Assembly (NCBI GenBank): GCA_963932465.1
Contig: CAWVRF010001069.1
Coordinates: 155,657-219,656, forward strand
Reading direction: 5' to 3'
Source: Maratus speciosus
Lineage: Eukaryota > Arthropoda > Arachnida > Araneae > Salticidae
Length of the DNA stretch: 64,000 nucleotides
The notes beneath the pieces are model-generated. The model ran no database searches and was not told the DNA's origin. It worked only from the letters and a program-made list of their open reading frames with translations. The position numbers were made by a program, and so were the translations under genes. Positions 12,681 through 25,209 of this stretch are shown piece by piece (positions within the stretch are counted from its first letter, which is position 1; every line of letters begins with the position of its first letter).

Positions 12681-13575
12681 AGTGTTGATTACAAACTGTG
12701 TCAATAGCCATGTCTGCCAGTTTTATACCTTAACATTTAAAATGAGTCTAAGTTTTACATTGTTGAACAGGGAAACTTGACAACCACCTTAATCATTGAT
12801 TTATAATTGGATATAAAAATTGAATTTTATTTTATTTGTTTGCTTAATGTCAAATTTTTTACAAGTATACCTCAAAGTTACGAAAGTTAAGACATTTCAA
12901 TCCACCTTAAATATAAAAAAAATTTGGTTAAGCAATAAATAATCTTTTAACTTTAGCTAAAAGCAGTACTTTCAGAATATTTTCTTTTTTTGTAATAGCA
13001 TTTAAACAAAAAAATTAAAATTGCTCCAATAACCTGAGTTGATGAAAATTAGATATTCCTTTTTAGTTATCGAACAATTCCACATCAGTTTTACTTAAAG
13101 GCATTTTGATGTTAAAATAGCTACTGTTTTTGTTTTACATATTAGTTTAATAATTTTGTTTAAAAAGATAAAAAAAAAGCTAAAATCCAAGTTTTAATTG
13201 CATATTTAATTAAATTATAACAGCATGTATCTATTATTCCCCCCCCCCCCTCCCTGCAATAAACATGACAAAATCTGATGGCAGAAGATAATCAGATCCC
13301 CCCACCTTTTTAAATAAAATACAAATTTTTAAACGAAGTGTTAAAACAAATGTTCACTTTCTTGATTTACTTTCTGCATTACAATACACTTAAACTAAAC
13401 TTGAAATAAAACATTAAAAATAAACATACAAGCACACAAACTCATAGACATTAAATTAATTTTATTAGCAATAATATAAACATAATGATGAAAGATCAAC
13501 AGATTTGTTATCAAACTTAATTTTTTAAAAGGTAGAAATACTTTTTTTTTTATTTATCATGTGTAACAAACCGTT
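12681..13575. other. Non-coding AT-rich DNA
   Basis: The first 110 bp resemble the dispersed repeat of 6.4-7.0 kb. The rest is AT-rich with a C-run near 13,240. No gene is seen. Confidence 0.45.
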
Positions 13576-13599
13576 CGCGACAGCAGTGGCGTACCCAAG

Positions 13600-16180
13600 G
13601 GGGGGGCTGATGGGGCTACAGCCCCCCCCCGAAATTTTCGAAAGTGATATAGAAAGGTGCTGATTTTTCGTCTTTCTTTTATGGAAATTTTTTAAATTTT
13701 TTTCCCTTATACAGCGGAAAAGCCATTCTCATTAGTCCCATATTAGTTCACATTGACAACAAAGAAGAGAAAGGGGGGCTGACGGTGTTATAGCCCCCCC
13801 CTACTCCTCCCGAAATAGTCAAAAAATTAAATGAAAAAGTGTTTTTTCTTACTTTTTAAAGATAAATCTGTAATTTTTTCTTCTGCCATACAGCAAAATA
13901 GCCATTCTCGTTAACACCATATTAGTCCAGGTTATATTAGTTAGGGGGCTGATGGAATTTCAGCCCCCTCTTCTCGAAATGGTCGAAAATGAAATGAAAA
14001 AATAGTGCTGAATTTTTTTCTGTCTTTTTAAGATAAATTTGCATTTTTACCCTATCGTTCAACAGACTATGCGCTTCCTTCGCTTTAGTTCCATATTAGT
14101 CCATATTGACACCAAAGAAGAGAAAGGGGGTTGATGGGGTTACAGCCCCCCCCCCCCCCCCGCAAACCAGAAATCGCGAAAAATTAAATGAAAAAGTGTT
14201 TTTTCTTTACTTTTTAAAGATAAATCTGTAATTTTTTCTTCTGTCATACAGTAAAATAGCCATTCTCGTTAACACCATATTAGTCCACATTGACATCACA
14301 CCATACCCTAAGATGGGGAGGGGGCTGATGGAATTACAACCTCCTCCTCTGGAAATAGTCGAAAATGAATTGAAAAAGTAGAGCTGATTTTTTTCTGTCT
14401 ATTTGAGATAAATTTGCATTTTCTCCACTATCATTTAACAGACTAGCCGCTCCCTTCGCTGTAGTTCCATATTAGTGTACAGTGACATCACATTATACCC
14501 GAAAAGATAGAAGGGGGTTAATGGAGTTACAGCCCTCTCCCAAAAATTCGAACATGAAATGAAAAAGTTCTGATATTTTCCTTTTTGTTTGAGATAAATT
14601 TGTATTTTTCCTCTATCATTCAACAGACTAGCCGCTCTCTTCTCTTTAGTTCCATACTAGTGCACAGTGATACCACATTATACCCAGAGAGGTGAAAGGG
14701 GCTAATGGGGTGTCCCCTTCCTAAATAGTTGAAAATGAAATGAAAAAAAAAGGCTGTTTTTTTTCTTCCTGTTTGAGATAAATTTGTAATTTTTCTTCTG
14801 CCATACAGCGAAATAACACCATATTAGTCCACATTGACATCACAGCATACCCAAAGATGGGGAGGGGGCTGATGGAATTACACCCCCCTCCTCCCGAAAT
14901 AGTCGAAAATGAAATAAAAAAATATTGCTTTTTTTCTTTCTGTTTGAGATAAATTTGTATTTTTTTCTCCTATCATTCAACAGACTAGCCACTCTCTTCT
15001 CTTTAGTTCCATATTAGTGCACAGTGACACCACATTATATCCAAAGAAGTAGAAAGGGGGTGATGGGTTACAGCCCCTTCCCAAAATAGTCGAAAATGAA
15101 ATGAAAAAAGGGCTGATATTTTTCTTTTTGTTCGAGATGAATTTGTAATGCACTTGTTTTCTGCAATACAACGAACTACACGTTCTAGCTAGTCTCATAT
15201 CAACGCAGTTACACCACAGTGTACCCAATGAGGGAAGGGGCTGATGGGGTTACTTACTCTTCCGAAATAATCAAATATGAAATGAAAAAAAATTCCATTT
15301 TTCTTTTCTTTCTTTTGAGATTAATTTTTAATTTTTTTCTGCGACGCAGCTATTCTGGTTAGTCCCATATATTAGTGCACAGTGATGCCCCAGCATACAC
15401 CAAAGGATTCGATGGGGACGGGGGTTATGACGTTACAGCTCCATTCCACCTCTGAAGAGATCGCAGTGAAATGAAAAAAGGGCTGATATTCCTTCTTTTT
15501 CAGATAAATTTGTTTAATTTTCTGGCATGCCACGAAATTGTTTTTCCGGTTAATCCAATATCCTCCTCAGTCCTGCGACCAAATTTACTTGAGAACACAA
15601 AATCCATTTTCAAATGACTGAAATCACTGTTTTACTCGATAAATGAAAACATATATACTCAGTTCAAGAGACCTACAAATAAATTCGACAAATCTAAAAG
15701 TAGTTTAATTTAAGGATTTTTTTTAATTTTTCCCATAGTCGGTGGGCGCCAAGATTGTCAATGCGGGATTATGTTAATGCACAGTAACACCACAGCTAAT
15801 CTCAAGTCGATTTCGTCTAAATCGGAAATCCGGTGCGGAAGAGTTGACTGTAAAAGTAGCTTATTAACTTTCATTTTTCAGTCGCATCTCCATGCCACAC
15901 CGAAATATGGGGGTGCGGAGGATTGAAGGGACTAAACCTCTTTTACCTGCCAAAACGGTCAGATTAAATGGTAAAAAAAGTTTACTTCTTACTTTTTTGA
16001 TCAATTCAATTATATATATATTTGTCATGCATCGCACTTGTCTTTCTTGTTAGTCCCATATTAGTGCATAATGACACCTTAGCTAATCCCTTCAGAATTT
16101 TGGCTAAGTCGGAAGTCAGGCACACTATATATGTGCGGAAGAGCTGACTGTGAATGATATTCATTAACTTTTGTTTTTAA
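13600..16180. repeat. Tandem array of about 185-bp units inside the hAT element
   Basis: About eleven units recur with spacing 170-195 bp. Each contains a G-run then GCTGATGGGG..TACAGCCCCC, a CGAAA..GAAATGAAAAA tract, a GATAAATTTGTA tract and a CCATATTAGT..CA(C/G)TGACA tract. Two unit types alternate (CGTTAACACCATATTAGT versus CTTTAGTTCCATATTAGT), giving a dimer of about 370 bp. After 15,560 the units become longer and more diverged. The sequence just inside the left terminal repeat is itself one unit start, so the array seems to have grown from the element end. Confidence 0.85.
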
Positions 16181-16217
16181 CACTCGATTACTTCCTCGTA
16201 TCTGTAAGATACACAAT

Positions 16218-17765
16218 GAGTGTGTTCGAGATGCACGCGCGCTACGCGCGCGAGCTCAGGAGACAGGAACATGGAGTGGGTAAATATCATGGATGGAATA
16301 ACACGTAGTGTGTTCAGGAACAGATCATGGATTTGATTAATTATGGTGCTAATTATAAAGATATTTTGTTGCCAAAGGAACGTGTGCTAGATGGCTGAAT
16401 GGATAAGGCAGTGAACTCGAGACTAGGGATTCTGGGTTCGAATCCTTCCAAGCCCACGTTGTAAACATATTTTTTTTTTGTTTTGTTTATTGGTTGTTTT
16501 ATATTTTTCATAATGAATAAGATATTTTTGATGAAGATATATTTTTTATTTTTATTATACAGAGGCACGTGTATTTTTATTATAACAATAAAATACTTAT
16601 TTAAATGTGAGAAAATGAGGTATTTTGAGATGAAAGTTTTACATCTGAACGCCTTTTAAATATTCAAAGTTTCGTTTCTAAGTGATTATATATATAGTAT
16701 GTATATGTATAATGATATAAACATTAAGCAAATCCAAATGAAAAAATGATATATATTGTGCGAAAATATACTTTTGCGCGTAGGATAATTCCTTGATTTT
16801 TCTTTTTTTTTTTTGAGTACTTTAGGAGTGAATTTTTATCGAGACTAGGCTGGAAATCATATTTTACTTTGAACATTATAAAAATAAAATGTAATAGTTG
16901 TAGATTATTTTAACTAAAAATATCTGTACATATATTTTTTAAAGAGATAATATATATAGGTTTGCTGTCTAGTTTTGTAGTGAATAAAGTAAGATTAGAA
17001 TGTTTAAATTTTCTACTGAAAGTATAAGTTAGTATTTTGCTTATACTAACAGAATTTTGAATGTCATTTATTTCTCGTGTTTTATGATGTATTTTGTTCT
17101 CTTATCCACACGTTATTAAATATATGCAATCGTAAAATAAGAAATATATAATTAAAATCTTCTTTGAAAAATTGTCTAACTAACAGTGCAAATTCCATTG
17201 AAATCCATCCAGTATAGTAGATTACAAACAAATCTCATATGCTGATATCACAATCTTGGTTTACTAACAGCATTCTATTTATCACGGAAGATATAAATCA
17301 ACTGATAAATTATTTTTAAATAAATAAAAAGAAAATTGTTAAAAAGTTAAAATTTTTAGATCACCAGTTGAATTCTTAAATTGAATCAATCAACCTACCA
17401 AACAACGCACAATCACGTGATCAAGTCGCCTACACAATTTTTTTGAGCAGTTCGCGCGGAGTTTGTGTGCGGTTGGTTAACTAATTTTAAATTCTAAATG
17501 GGCTAAAGTAGATAAAGAAGGTCACGTGATGTTTTTCCCGACTATTTTAGATTTTATCTAAGTGTACATAGGCATGTATTTCTGTTACGAAAACCATGTT
17601 TTGGAAGGATAGAGAAATATAGTCGTTGGTTTTACCTTTTTTGAACCATTAAAAATAATGAAATAATTGAATTATTTTAAAATTCCTTTCTTCTATAAGA
17701 CCTACTCCATGACATAAACTTCTGAGCGCGCGCGCGCGGCGCGAAATGCACTTCTGAACACACTC
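16218..17765. mobile_element. Nested inverted-repeat element with CG-rich ends
   Basis: The ends share GAGTGTGTTC followed by TGCA and then an alternating CG tract (16,236-16,254 and 17,725-17,743), in inverse orientation. The interior includes a tRNA-like sequence at 16,385 and is otherwise AT-rich and non-coding. A target duplication could not be fixed, so the superfamily is unknown. Confidence 0.5.
16385..16457 (+). tRNA. tRNA-like sequence (pseudo-tRNA or SINE head)
   Basis: A good A box (TGGCTGAATGGATAAGG) and a perfect B box (GGTTCGAATCC) lie at tRNA spacing, and a run of T about 20 bp downstream could end Pol III transcription. The acceptor stem pairs at only about 5 of 7 positions and the T stem is weak, so I judge this a tRNA-derived pseudogene or SINE head, closest in style to tRNA-Arg or tRNA-Ser, rather than a working tRNA. 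A 71-codon open frame on the opposite strand merely reads through it. Confidence 0.55.
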
Positions 17766-18015
17766 AGTGACTTCTTGTTTGACTGCAAAGACATCTTTGG
17801 AGTTCGGTAATGTCCCCTCCCTCACTTATCTTCCTATTCTGTCTTAACTTTGCAGCCAGTATTTTTCATCTGGAACGGTTTAAAGTCCTTCTTATTACTT
17901 GTGCAATGCACAAATAATAAACAAAGTCTTTATTTTATATATGTGTATGAAAATATTTTGTGTATACAAAAAATATTTTGTGTTTGTTACAATATTAATT
18001 TATTGTTAAACAAGA

Positions 18016-20393
18016 ACCGTAGCCAGAATTTAGTTTCGGGGATTGGAAGAACAATTTTATAGATTTTAAGTTATAATGACTTTCTTTTAAATGAAAGTAC
18101 ATAAAAAAAAAAAACAGTAACACTTTACAACAGATTTCGACGTGGGACGGTCTCAGGATCGGACCCGTGCCCTCCCCCCTTCCCCCCAGATTTGAGTCTG
18201 AGTTTAAAAAAAAAAAAATCTGAAATTCTCAGCAAATTTTCTGAAAGGTTACAGCAGAGGGGGAAAGGAGAGGTAATCCCTTCCTGCTGCTAATTATTTT
18301 TGTTGTAGTTTGGGTTAACTCTGTTTATATTCAGGTCAATTTCAGGCTGAGTGGGTTCGAGTTAACCAGATTTCTAAAAAGTTCAGCATATTATTTCAGT
18401 TTAAAAACTATACATATAATAATAAACACAGATATTTGTATGTGTTTTTAACGCGATCCTTTGATGAAATACAGGTTTTTATCACGACGCTTTGACGAAA
18501 TTTGCATTTTCCCCGAAATTTTGACAAAATTAGCTTGTTTCCGCGACACTTTGACGAAATTCGCGTTTTTTTTCGTGATCCTTTGTCAAAATTTGCGTTT
18601 TTTCCGCGAGTTTTTGATGAAATTCGAGTTTTTTTTCGTGAACTTTGGCCGAAATTCGCGTTTTTTACGAAACCCTTCGTCGAAATTTGCGTTTTTTTCT
18701 CAGCTTTTTTGACGAAATTCGTTTTTTTCTCGTCTTTTTGATGAATTTCGCGGCTCTTTGATGAAATTTGCGTTTTTTTATGGAAATGGTCGTGTTTTTT
18801 TGTTTTTTCGCTGCTGTTTGACGAAATTCGCTTCTTTCCGCAGTCTTTTGCCGAAAGTCACGTTTCTCTGTGGCCCTTCTTTGTGACCATGCTTTTTTTT
18901 TTTTCGATCCTTTAACGAAATTTGCGTTTTTTCCGCTTTCCTTTGACGGAATGCATATTTTTTTAGCAATCCTTTGCCAAAATTTGCGTTTTTTCTGCAG
19001 CCCTTTGAGGAAATTTGCGTTTTTTCTGCGGCCCTTTGAGGAAATTTGCGTTTTTTCTGAGGTCATTTGCCGAAATTCACGTTTTTTTACGCAATCCTTC
19101 GTCGAAATTCACGTTTTTTCGCGGCCTTTTGATGAAATTCGCTTTTTTTCTGCGACCTTTTTGAAGAAATTTACGTTTTTTCCAGATCCTTTGTCGAAAT
19201 TTGCTTTTTTCCGCGGTGTTTTGACGAAATTAGTGGTTTTTCCGCAGCCTTTTGACGAAATTCACGTTTTTCTGTGGCCCTTCTTTGTGACCCTGCTTTT
19301 TCTTTTTTTTGCGATCCTTTAACGAAATTCGCGTTGTTTCAGCTTCCCTTTGACGAAATGCGTTTTTTTTAGCGATCCTTTGTCGAAATTCGCGTTTTTT
19401 TCTGTGGTCATTTGCCGAAATTCGTGTTTTTTAATGCAATCCTTCGTCGAAATTTGCGTTTTTTCCGCGGCTCTTTGACGAAATTTGCGAGGTTTTTTTC
19501 GTCTTTTTGATGAAATTTGCGTTTTTTTGCGGCCTTTTGACGAAATTCACGTTTTTCTGTTTCCCTTTGACGAAATTCGTGTTTTTTCAGCTTCCCTTTG
19601 ACGGAATGCGCGTTTTTTTAGCGATGCTTTGTCGAAATTTTCAGTTTTCTGTGGTCCTTTGACGAAATTCGCGTTTTTTCTGTGGTCATTTGACAAAATT
19701 CGCGTTTTTGCGCAATCCTTCCTCGAAATTTGCGTTTTTTCGCGGCTTTTTGTCGAAATTCGCGCTTTTTCTCGTCTTTTTGATGAAATTTGCGTTTTTC
19801 TGTGGCCTTTTGACGTAATTCACGTTTTCCCGTGTCCCTTTGACGAAATTCGCGTTTTTTGCGATCCTTTACGAAATTAGCTTCTTTTTCGCAGCCCTTT
19901 GACGGAATGCGTGTTTTTAGCGATATTTTTTCGAAATTCGCGTTTTTTTCGCGACCTTTTGATGAAATTCGCGTTTTTTCTGCGGCCTTCTGACGAAATT
20001 CGGTTTTTTTCTGTGCTCATTTTGACGAAATTAGGGTGTCCTCTAGAATAATTTGACGAAATTCACGTTTTCTCCGCTATCATTTGACGAAATTTGACTT
20101 TTTTTCGCGATCCTTTGACAAACTTCGCATTTTATCTGCGGCCGTATGACATAATTCCGGTTTTTTCCTTGATCCTTTAAAGAAATTGGAGATTTTTTTG
20201 CGAACGATTGACAAAATTGATTTTTTTTTTGCGAACGATTGACGAAATTGATTTTTTTCGGCGACCATTTGTCAAGAATCGCGATAATTTTTTAAGTCGA
20301 AATTTTCGGACTGATGACCGAATTTTTCAAATTTTCGGAAAATTCGGAACAAAGTCACCCTTGCACCCCCCCCCCTCTGGCTACGGCCTTATT
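18016..20393. mobile_element. Possible inner hAT-like element around the minisatellite
   Basis: ACCGTAGCCAGAATTT near 18,016 is matched in inverse by CTCTGGCTACGGCC near 20,376-20,389, and each lies close to a G- or C-rich tract. CGTAGCCAG-type ends are common in hAT elements. No clear target duplication was found, so this may be a nested element or an internal duplication of the larger element. Confidence 0.4.
18445..20290. repeat. T-rich minisatellite, about 55 units of 32-34 bp
   Basis: The unit follows CTTTGACGAAATTCGCG, TTTTTT, CCGCGG(N)C, with steady variation between units. A higher-order repeat of about 405 bp is visible: a variant block with CCCTTCTTTGTGACC followed by TTTAACGAAATT starts near 18,877 and again near 19,278. 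Because the unit is close to 33 bp, long open frames occur on both strands, rich in Phe on one and Lys/Arg on the other; these are not genes. Confidence 0.9.
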
Positions 20394-20511
20394 GAGAGAA
20401 ATGATTTCTGTTTATAACACAATGCAACGTGTTTCGTAAGATTTAGAACATTATGAAAATTTAAGTCAGCCCCCCCCGAAATAAAATCCTGGGTACGCCA
20501 CTGCGCGACAG

Positions 20512-21600
20512 AAAAGTTTTTAATTTAATTCTTCCTAATAATGACATTAGATTAGATGTTATGAATGATTTTCATCTAGTAATATTACAATCATCCGATA
20601 AAAATAATTTTGAATTAACTTCATTTAAATTTATTATTCCGATAATTATTAAAATGATAACTTTTTTTTTTTTTAATTTGATGATTAGAGTAAAAAAAAA
20701 ATCGCGCCAATATGGGGCGAATATGACATCTGTTCCTTAATATTTTTTATTAAACTCTTTTTGAATCACATCTATACGATCGAGGAGAAAAAATGTAAAC
20801 AACTTGGAATTCTCTGAACCCTGCCCAGTGCGTTGTGATTGGTTCTCGTCGTTGAAGTTACGGTCAGAGTCAAATTTCAATTTTGGGCAGGGTATCAGAG
20901 TCCTCTGGCGAGGGACTTCATACATTAAACCCAAATCAGTCTGCCTGTAGTAGTATCTAAGTATGCCTTGTCTATTGTAAGCCCCTGTATTCTGTATAGG
21001 TATGTTTTTCTTTCACACTATAATTTTTCAGTCTTATTACCTAGTAATTAATCCTCCTTTCCCCCCCAAAAAATTCTATTTTTTCTATAAATTTATCCCT
21101 TCCCCCTAAAATAATTCGTGGACCAATAAAAAAAATCGTAATCGGTAAAAAACACAATCGATATAGTCATCGATTACTTCCGAGAACCTGCAATCCAGAT
21201 GTTCTACAATCGTTTATTAAAATCAGTGTTTTTATATGTTTATAAAGCAGTATTTAGTAAATACATGGTAACTGAAAAGAGATGGATTTAAAAAACAACA
21301 AACCGAAGGGAGGCTATAATGGAGCCATAATAGTGGAAAAGTCATGTAACGGCGTTGTTTGGTTGCAAAAAGTTGAAAAGTCGCGAGTAGGTATGAAACG
21401 GTATGAAGAGTTTAATATCAATAATTAGAATTTTTCGACAATTAGCAGCAAATTGGTCAAAGAAATTAGAATAAAAAGCACCCCTAGTGGCAAAAACATG
21501 AACTGAAAGGATGGTAAATAGGATCAATATTTTTTATTGATGTTTTTACGTCATTTGAGATTAGTTCTATGATTTCCCCTTTATTAGAAGACCATCTACT
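20512..21600. other. Non-coding DNA with one MITE arm
   Basis: A single arm related to the hairpin MITE of 11.7 kb lies at about 20,699-20,735 (ATCGCGCCAATATGGGGCG then TGACATCTGT). The rest shows no gene. Confidence 0.45.
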
Positions 21601-22486
21601 GGAATGCATTAAACGACCCCCCTAAAGGGGAAAGTAGGGGAGGAGTAATAAATGCATAATATGAATAAGTGGTCATAAGTCTTTCCAACGATATATCACA
21701 TGAGGAGTTTCGGCTAGATTTAGAAAAGTGACCCCCCCCCCGCGGGGTCAAAGGGGAGAAGGGCGCGGGAGGTATGTACATGAAGTAATAGTCACAGAGC
21801 TTTCCAATGATATATCATATGAGGGGGTGACGGCAAAAGATAGAAAAGTGCCCCCAGGATTCCAACTATTGCGCGCTCCGGAATGAGCCCTCCCCCCTCT
21901 CTTTGAAATTTTAATGTATTATAAATTATTCATCTGAGGGTTCCGTAACAAAATTCGATCTAAAATGATAAAAACGCTACGATTTCAAAAAAATTCGAAA
22001 AGCGCCTCACCCGGGAAGCCAAATTGGGAAGGAGGGAAGAAATATTCATAATATGAAAGAGTGGTCCGAAAACTTTCCAATGACATATCACATGATGGGT
22101 CCAAAAAGTTTGAAATTTACCCCTCACCCATGGGTTCACTCTTTCTTACCAGAATACACCCGGAAATCACGCAACCCTCACTTTTAAAGTTTTATATTTA
22201 ATAAATAATATTTACCGGAGGGCTCCATAAAAAAAACACACTTAAAATTATATTTCTTGTAGAAATCGCAACGATTTAAAAAAATCATCCCCTTACTGCT
22301 TCCCCCTCCCGAAATTTACTCCAAGAGGAGAAAGGTTCATAATATGAAAGAGAGGTCAAAGGGCTTTCCGATGATATGTCACAGGAGGGGTTAGGTAAAA
22401 GTTTGAAAATTAATCCCCCCGTCGGTCCATTCTCGCGCTCCTCTCTGAAATTTTTATATTTGATAAATAATATTTATCTGAGGGCC

Positions 22487-23048
22487 CCAGGTATGGGACA
22501 GCTTGACAGAGCTAAAGTTAGAGAAACATTGAAAATTTGGGGCAAAATGACACTAAATTCAACAGTAATTATTGAAATTAGGACTATACAGAACTGAATA
22601 AATAAACCACTATACCTCCTAACTCATATCGGTTAATAACAAAAAGAGATTGGATAAGCAAATGCATTCCTTCGAGAAACTATGACTTAAACCAGAAATG
22701 CGGTAAGTTGACTCTGAAAGCTTCATTTCTCTCTTTCTCTGGCATTTCCGCAAATCTCATCTCGACTTTTGACTTCCCGATTATTCCTCTCGCGCTTTTC
22801 AACATTTCGTATGTTGGCCGAGAATGAGAAATCAATTTTCTTCGCTTCTCGATATGTTGTTCTTGATTAGTGCCTTTTCATAAGTTGCCGAGAACGAGAA
22901 TTCAATTTCTCGTTCTCGGCAGAGAAGAGATGTGAGAAGATTTATCGAGACGAGATAGAGAAAGAGGCATGACAATGAGCTGTGAAATGAAGCCGTAATA
23001 TTCAAAGTTCCTCTTATTTTAGCTCTATCAAGCTGTCACGTACCTGGA
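22487..23048. mobile_element. Centre of the foldback: inner inverted-repeat element
   Basis: The ends are CCAGGTATGGGACAGCTTGA with AGAGCTAAAG on the left and the inverse TTTAGCTCTATCAAGCTGTC with ACGTACCTGG on the right, about 40 bp in all. The interior holds a perfect 14-bp stem with a 6-nt loop at 22,887-22,920 and a diverged copy of it near 22,813-22,845. It could be a MITE inserted at the centre of the foldback. Confidence 0.6.
22887..22920. repeat. Perfect hairpin, 14-bp stem, 6-nt loop
   Basis: The arm GCCGAGAACGAGAA is followed by six bases and then its exact reverse complement. It is GC-rich against an AT-rich background. There is no T-run after it and no nearby gene, so a terminator role is not supported. 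Confidence 0.85.
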
Positions 23049-24236
23049 ACCCTCTGTTAAATACTATTTATTAAATATAAAAATTTCAAAGAGGAGGGTG
23101 CGGGGGGGGGGGATAAATTTTTAAAACCGTAGTGATTTCTACAATGAATATAATTTTAGATGTGTTTTTTTTATGGAGTCCTCCGGTAGATATTATTTAT
23201 TAAATATGAAAAATTAAAAGTGGGGCATGCGTGAATTCCGGGCCGAAAGAGTGAACAAACCGGGGGGGGGGGGGGAGGATTTTCACCCTTTTTTAAGCCC
23301 TTCATGTGATATATCATTGGAAAGCCCTCGGATCACTCTTTCATATTATGAGACTTTCTTCTCCCCTTCCCAATTTGGCCCCAGTTTTTGAACTTTTTTG
23401 CGTTTTCATCATTTTAATTCGAATTTTTTAAGGAGTTTTCCGAAAAATATTATAATATATGAAATTTCTAAAAGGGGGCTGAATTTCCTGGGGTGTTGCG
23501 ATATTTGGACCCCCCGGGGGAGCACTTTCCTAATTTTTGCCGACACCCCTCATGTGATACATCATTAGAAAGTCCTGCAATCACTTATTCATATTAAGCA
23601 CCTACCGTGCCCCTTTCCTCACTTTGACACCCAAGGTGGCACTTTTCTAAATTAACCGGACCCCTCATGTGACATATTGTATGAAAGGACTGTGACCACT
23701 TATTCATGTTATGCACCTCCCGCGCCCCTCCCCCCACTTTGCACTCACGGTGGGAGGGGCATTTTTATAAATTTAGCTCGAGACCCCTCATGTCACATTT
23801 GGTTGGAAAGGCCTGTGACCACTTACTGATGTCATGCACCTCCGGTGTCCCTCCCCTCACTTTTCCCCCACGGGTGGCACTTCTGGAAATTTCGCTGAGA
23901 CCCCTCATGTGACGTATTGTTTGATAGGACTGTGACCACTTACTCCTGTTATGCACCTCCCGCGCCCCTTTCCCCCCACTTTGTCACCCCGGTGTGCATT
24001 TTTACAAATTTAGCTCAAGACCCCTCATGTGACATTTGGTTGGAAAGGCTTGTGACCACTTATTGATGTTATACCCCTCCGATGACCCTTCCTACACTTT
24101 GCCCTGCCGGGGACACTTTTCTAAATTTTGCCTATAACCCTCATGTGATATATCGTTTGAAATCACTGCGACCACTTATTCATATTATGCAGCTCCTGTG
24201 CCTGCCCTTTGACCCCCCAAAGGATCCGGTTCGAGA

Positions 24237-25209
24237 TTTTTTTAATTTACAAGATTTTGCAGTGTGTGCACACCACGCCTTCTATACGGTGCAGTATGCA
24301 GTGGGGACCCAGTGTGAGATTTCATATTACAATATTGCGTATAAATTAGAGGCCCTGATTAAAGAAAGGGCGCACTAGCGGGCGTAGCCATTTAGTCCTT
24401 ATTAACCCGACTCATTTCAGCTTTCCGGCAGACGATTCTTGATAAAATCGAATCGGTTATGGTATAAAAGCATTGGCAAACTGGAGTCATCGAGAAAAAT
24501 TTTGGCACAATCAAAAAATATCGAGATGTCCATACAATCGATAAAATCTATAAAAACATCTCGTTTTCGCACATCACTAGCTGGAAGTCTTTTTCTCTGT
24601 ACAGGTTGTTCGCCTTATACTGTTTTAATGACATACAATACTACTCTTCTAACATTACTAAAGTATACTGTACTTAAATCCTAGTTTTCTGAAAATCGTC
24701 AAGTAATTTTAGCGTTGTCTCTTCCTCTGAAATGCTTATTTTGTTGTTATTTCTTATCATACCCATCAAGAATGTATTTTTGCACTCGGACTGTACGATT
24801 CGACCCTGTCAAACAATATAATAAATTACTTAAGACGCTTTTGGAAAGCTATTCCTTTTATCACGTCTTGCGGTCCTAATTGCCTTTCAGAATGTGTTAA
24901 ACATTTTCCCACCTGTATACCAAGTATTTTTTTTATTCCCGCACTTTCAAAGATATTAAGATGCAAAATCGGTTCTTATTGCCCTTATCTAGAATTTAAA
25001 GAATTAAAAAAACATGACCATTTCTGGAAATTGAATGTTGAAAAAAAGTTAAAAGTGATATTAAAAAAATCAAAAACTTTTTTAATAGTGAAAAAAAAAA
25101 AAAAAGGAAACAGTATTAAGATTTTAAAAATCCCCCCCAAAAATATACTTTTTCTCTAAATTCCCCCCCAAAAATAAATTTTATGACGCATTTTGCGTCA
25201 CCAAACCCC
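24237..25209. other. Non-coding DNA
   Basis: The first part (to about 24,390) looks like an old repeat fragment. The 24,600-24,660 stretch resembles 430-475. No gene is seen. Confidence 0.4.

Larger units (their letters stand above)
13584..20503. mobile_element. 6.9-kb hAT-type element with perfect 8-bp target duplication
   Basis: The left end begins CAGTGGCGTACCCA and the right end ends TGGGTACGCCACTG, a 14-bp perfect terminal inverted repeat of the form used by hAT elements. The 8-mer CGCGACAG flanks both ends (13,576-13,583 and 20,504-20,511). I could find no transposase in the 6,920 bp between. The body consists of a tandem array of about 185-bp units, a nested inverted-repeat element with a tRNA-like sequence, and a T-rich minisatellite. 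It would have to be moved by a transposase supplied elsewhere. Confidence 0.85.
21612..24236. mobile_element. Foldback-like structure with tandem-repeat arms
   Basis: The left arm (about 21,612-22,486) holds four or five units with tracts like CATAATATGAATAAGTGGTC, CTTTCCAATGATATATCACATGAG and a C-run. The right arm (about 23,049-24,236) holds the same units in reverse, the last six at a steady 120-122 bp. Arms and C/G-rich tracts are in opposite orientation around a centre at about 22.5-23.0 kb. Long terminal inverted repeats built of sub-repeats are the hallmark of foldback (FB) elements, but no transposase and no target duplication were found. Confidence 0.65.

Noticed and set aside
18461..19322. 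Open frames up to 150 codons on both strands in the minisatellite
   Set aside because: They follow from a repeat unit close to 33 bp with no stop in some frames; the products are repetitive Phe-rich or Lys/Arg-rich strings.
22887..22920. Transcription terminator
   Set aside because: Perfect hairpin, but no T-run follows and there is no gene nearby; it lies in an inverted-repeat element.
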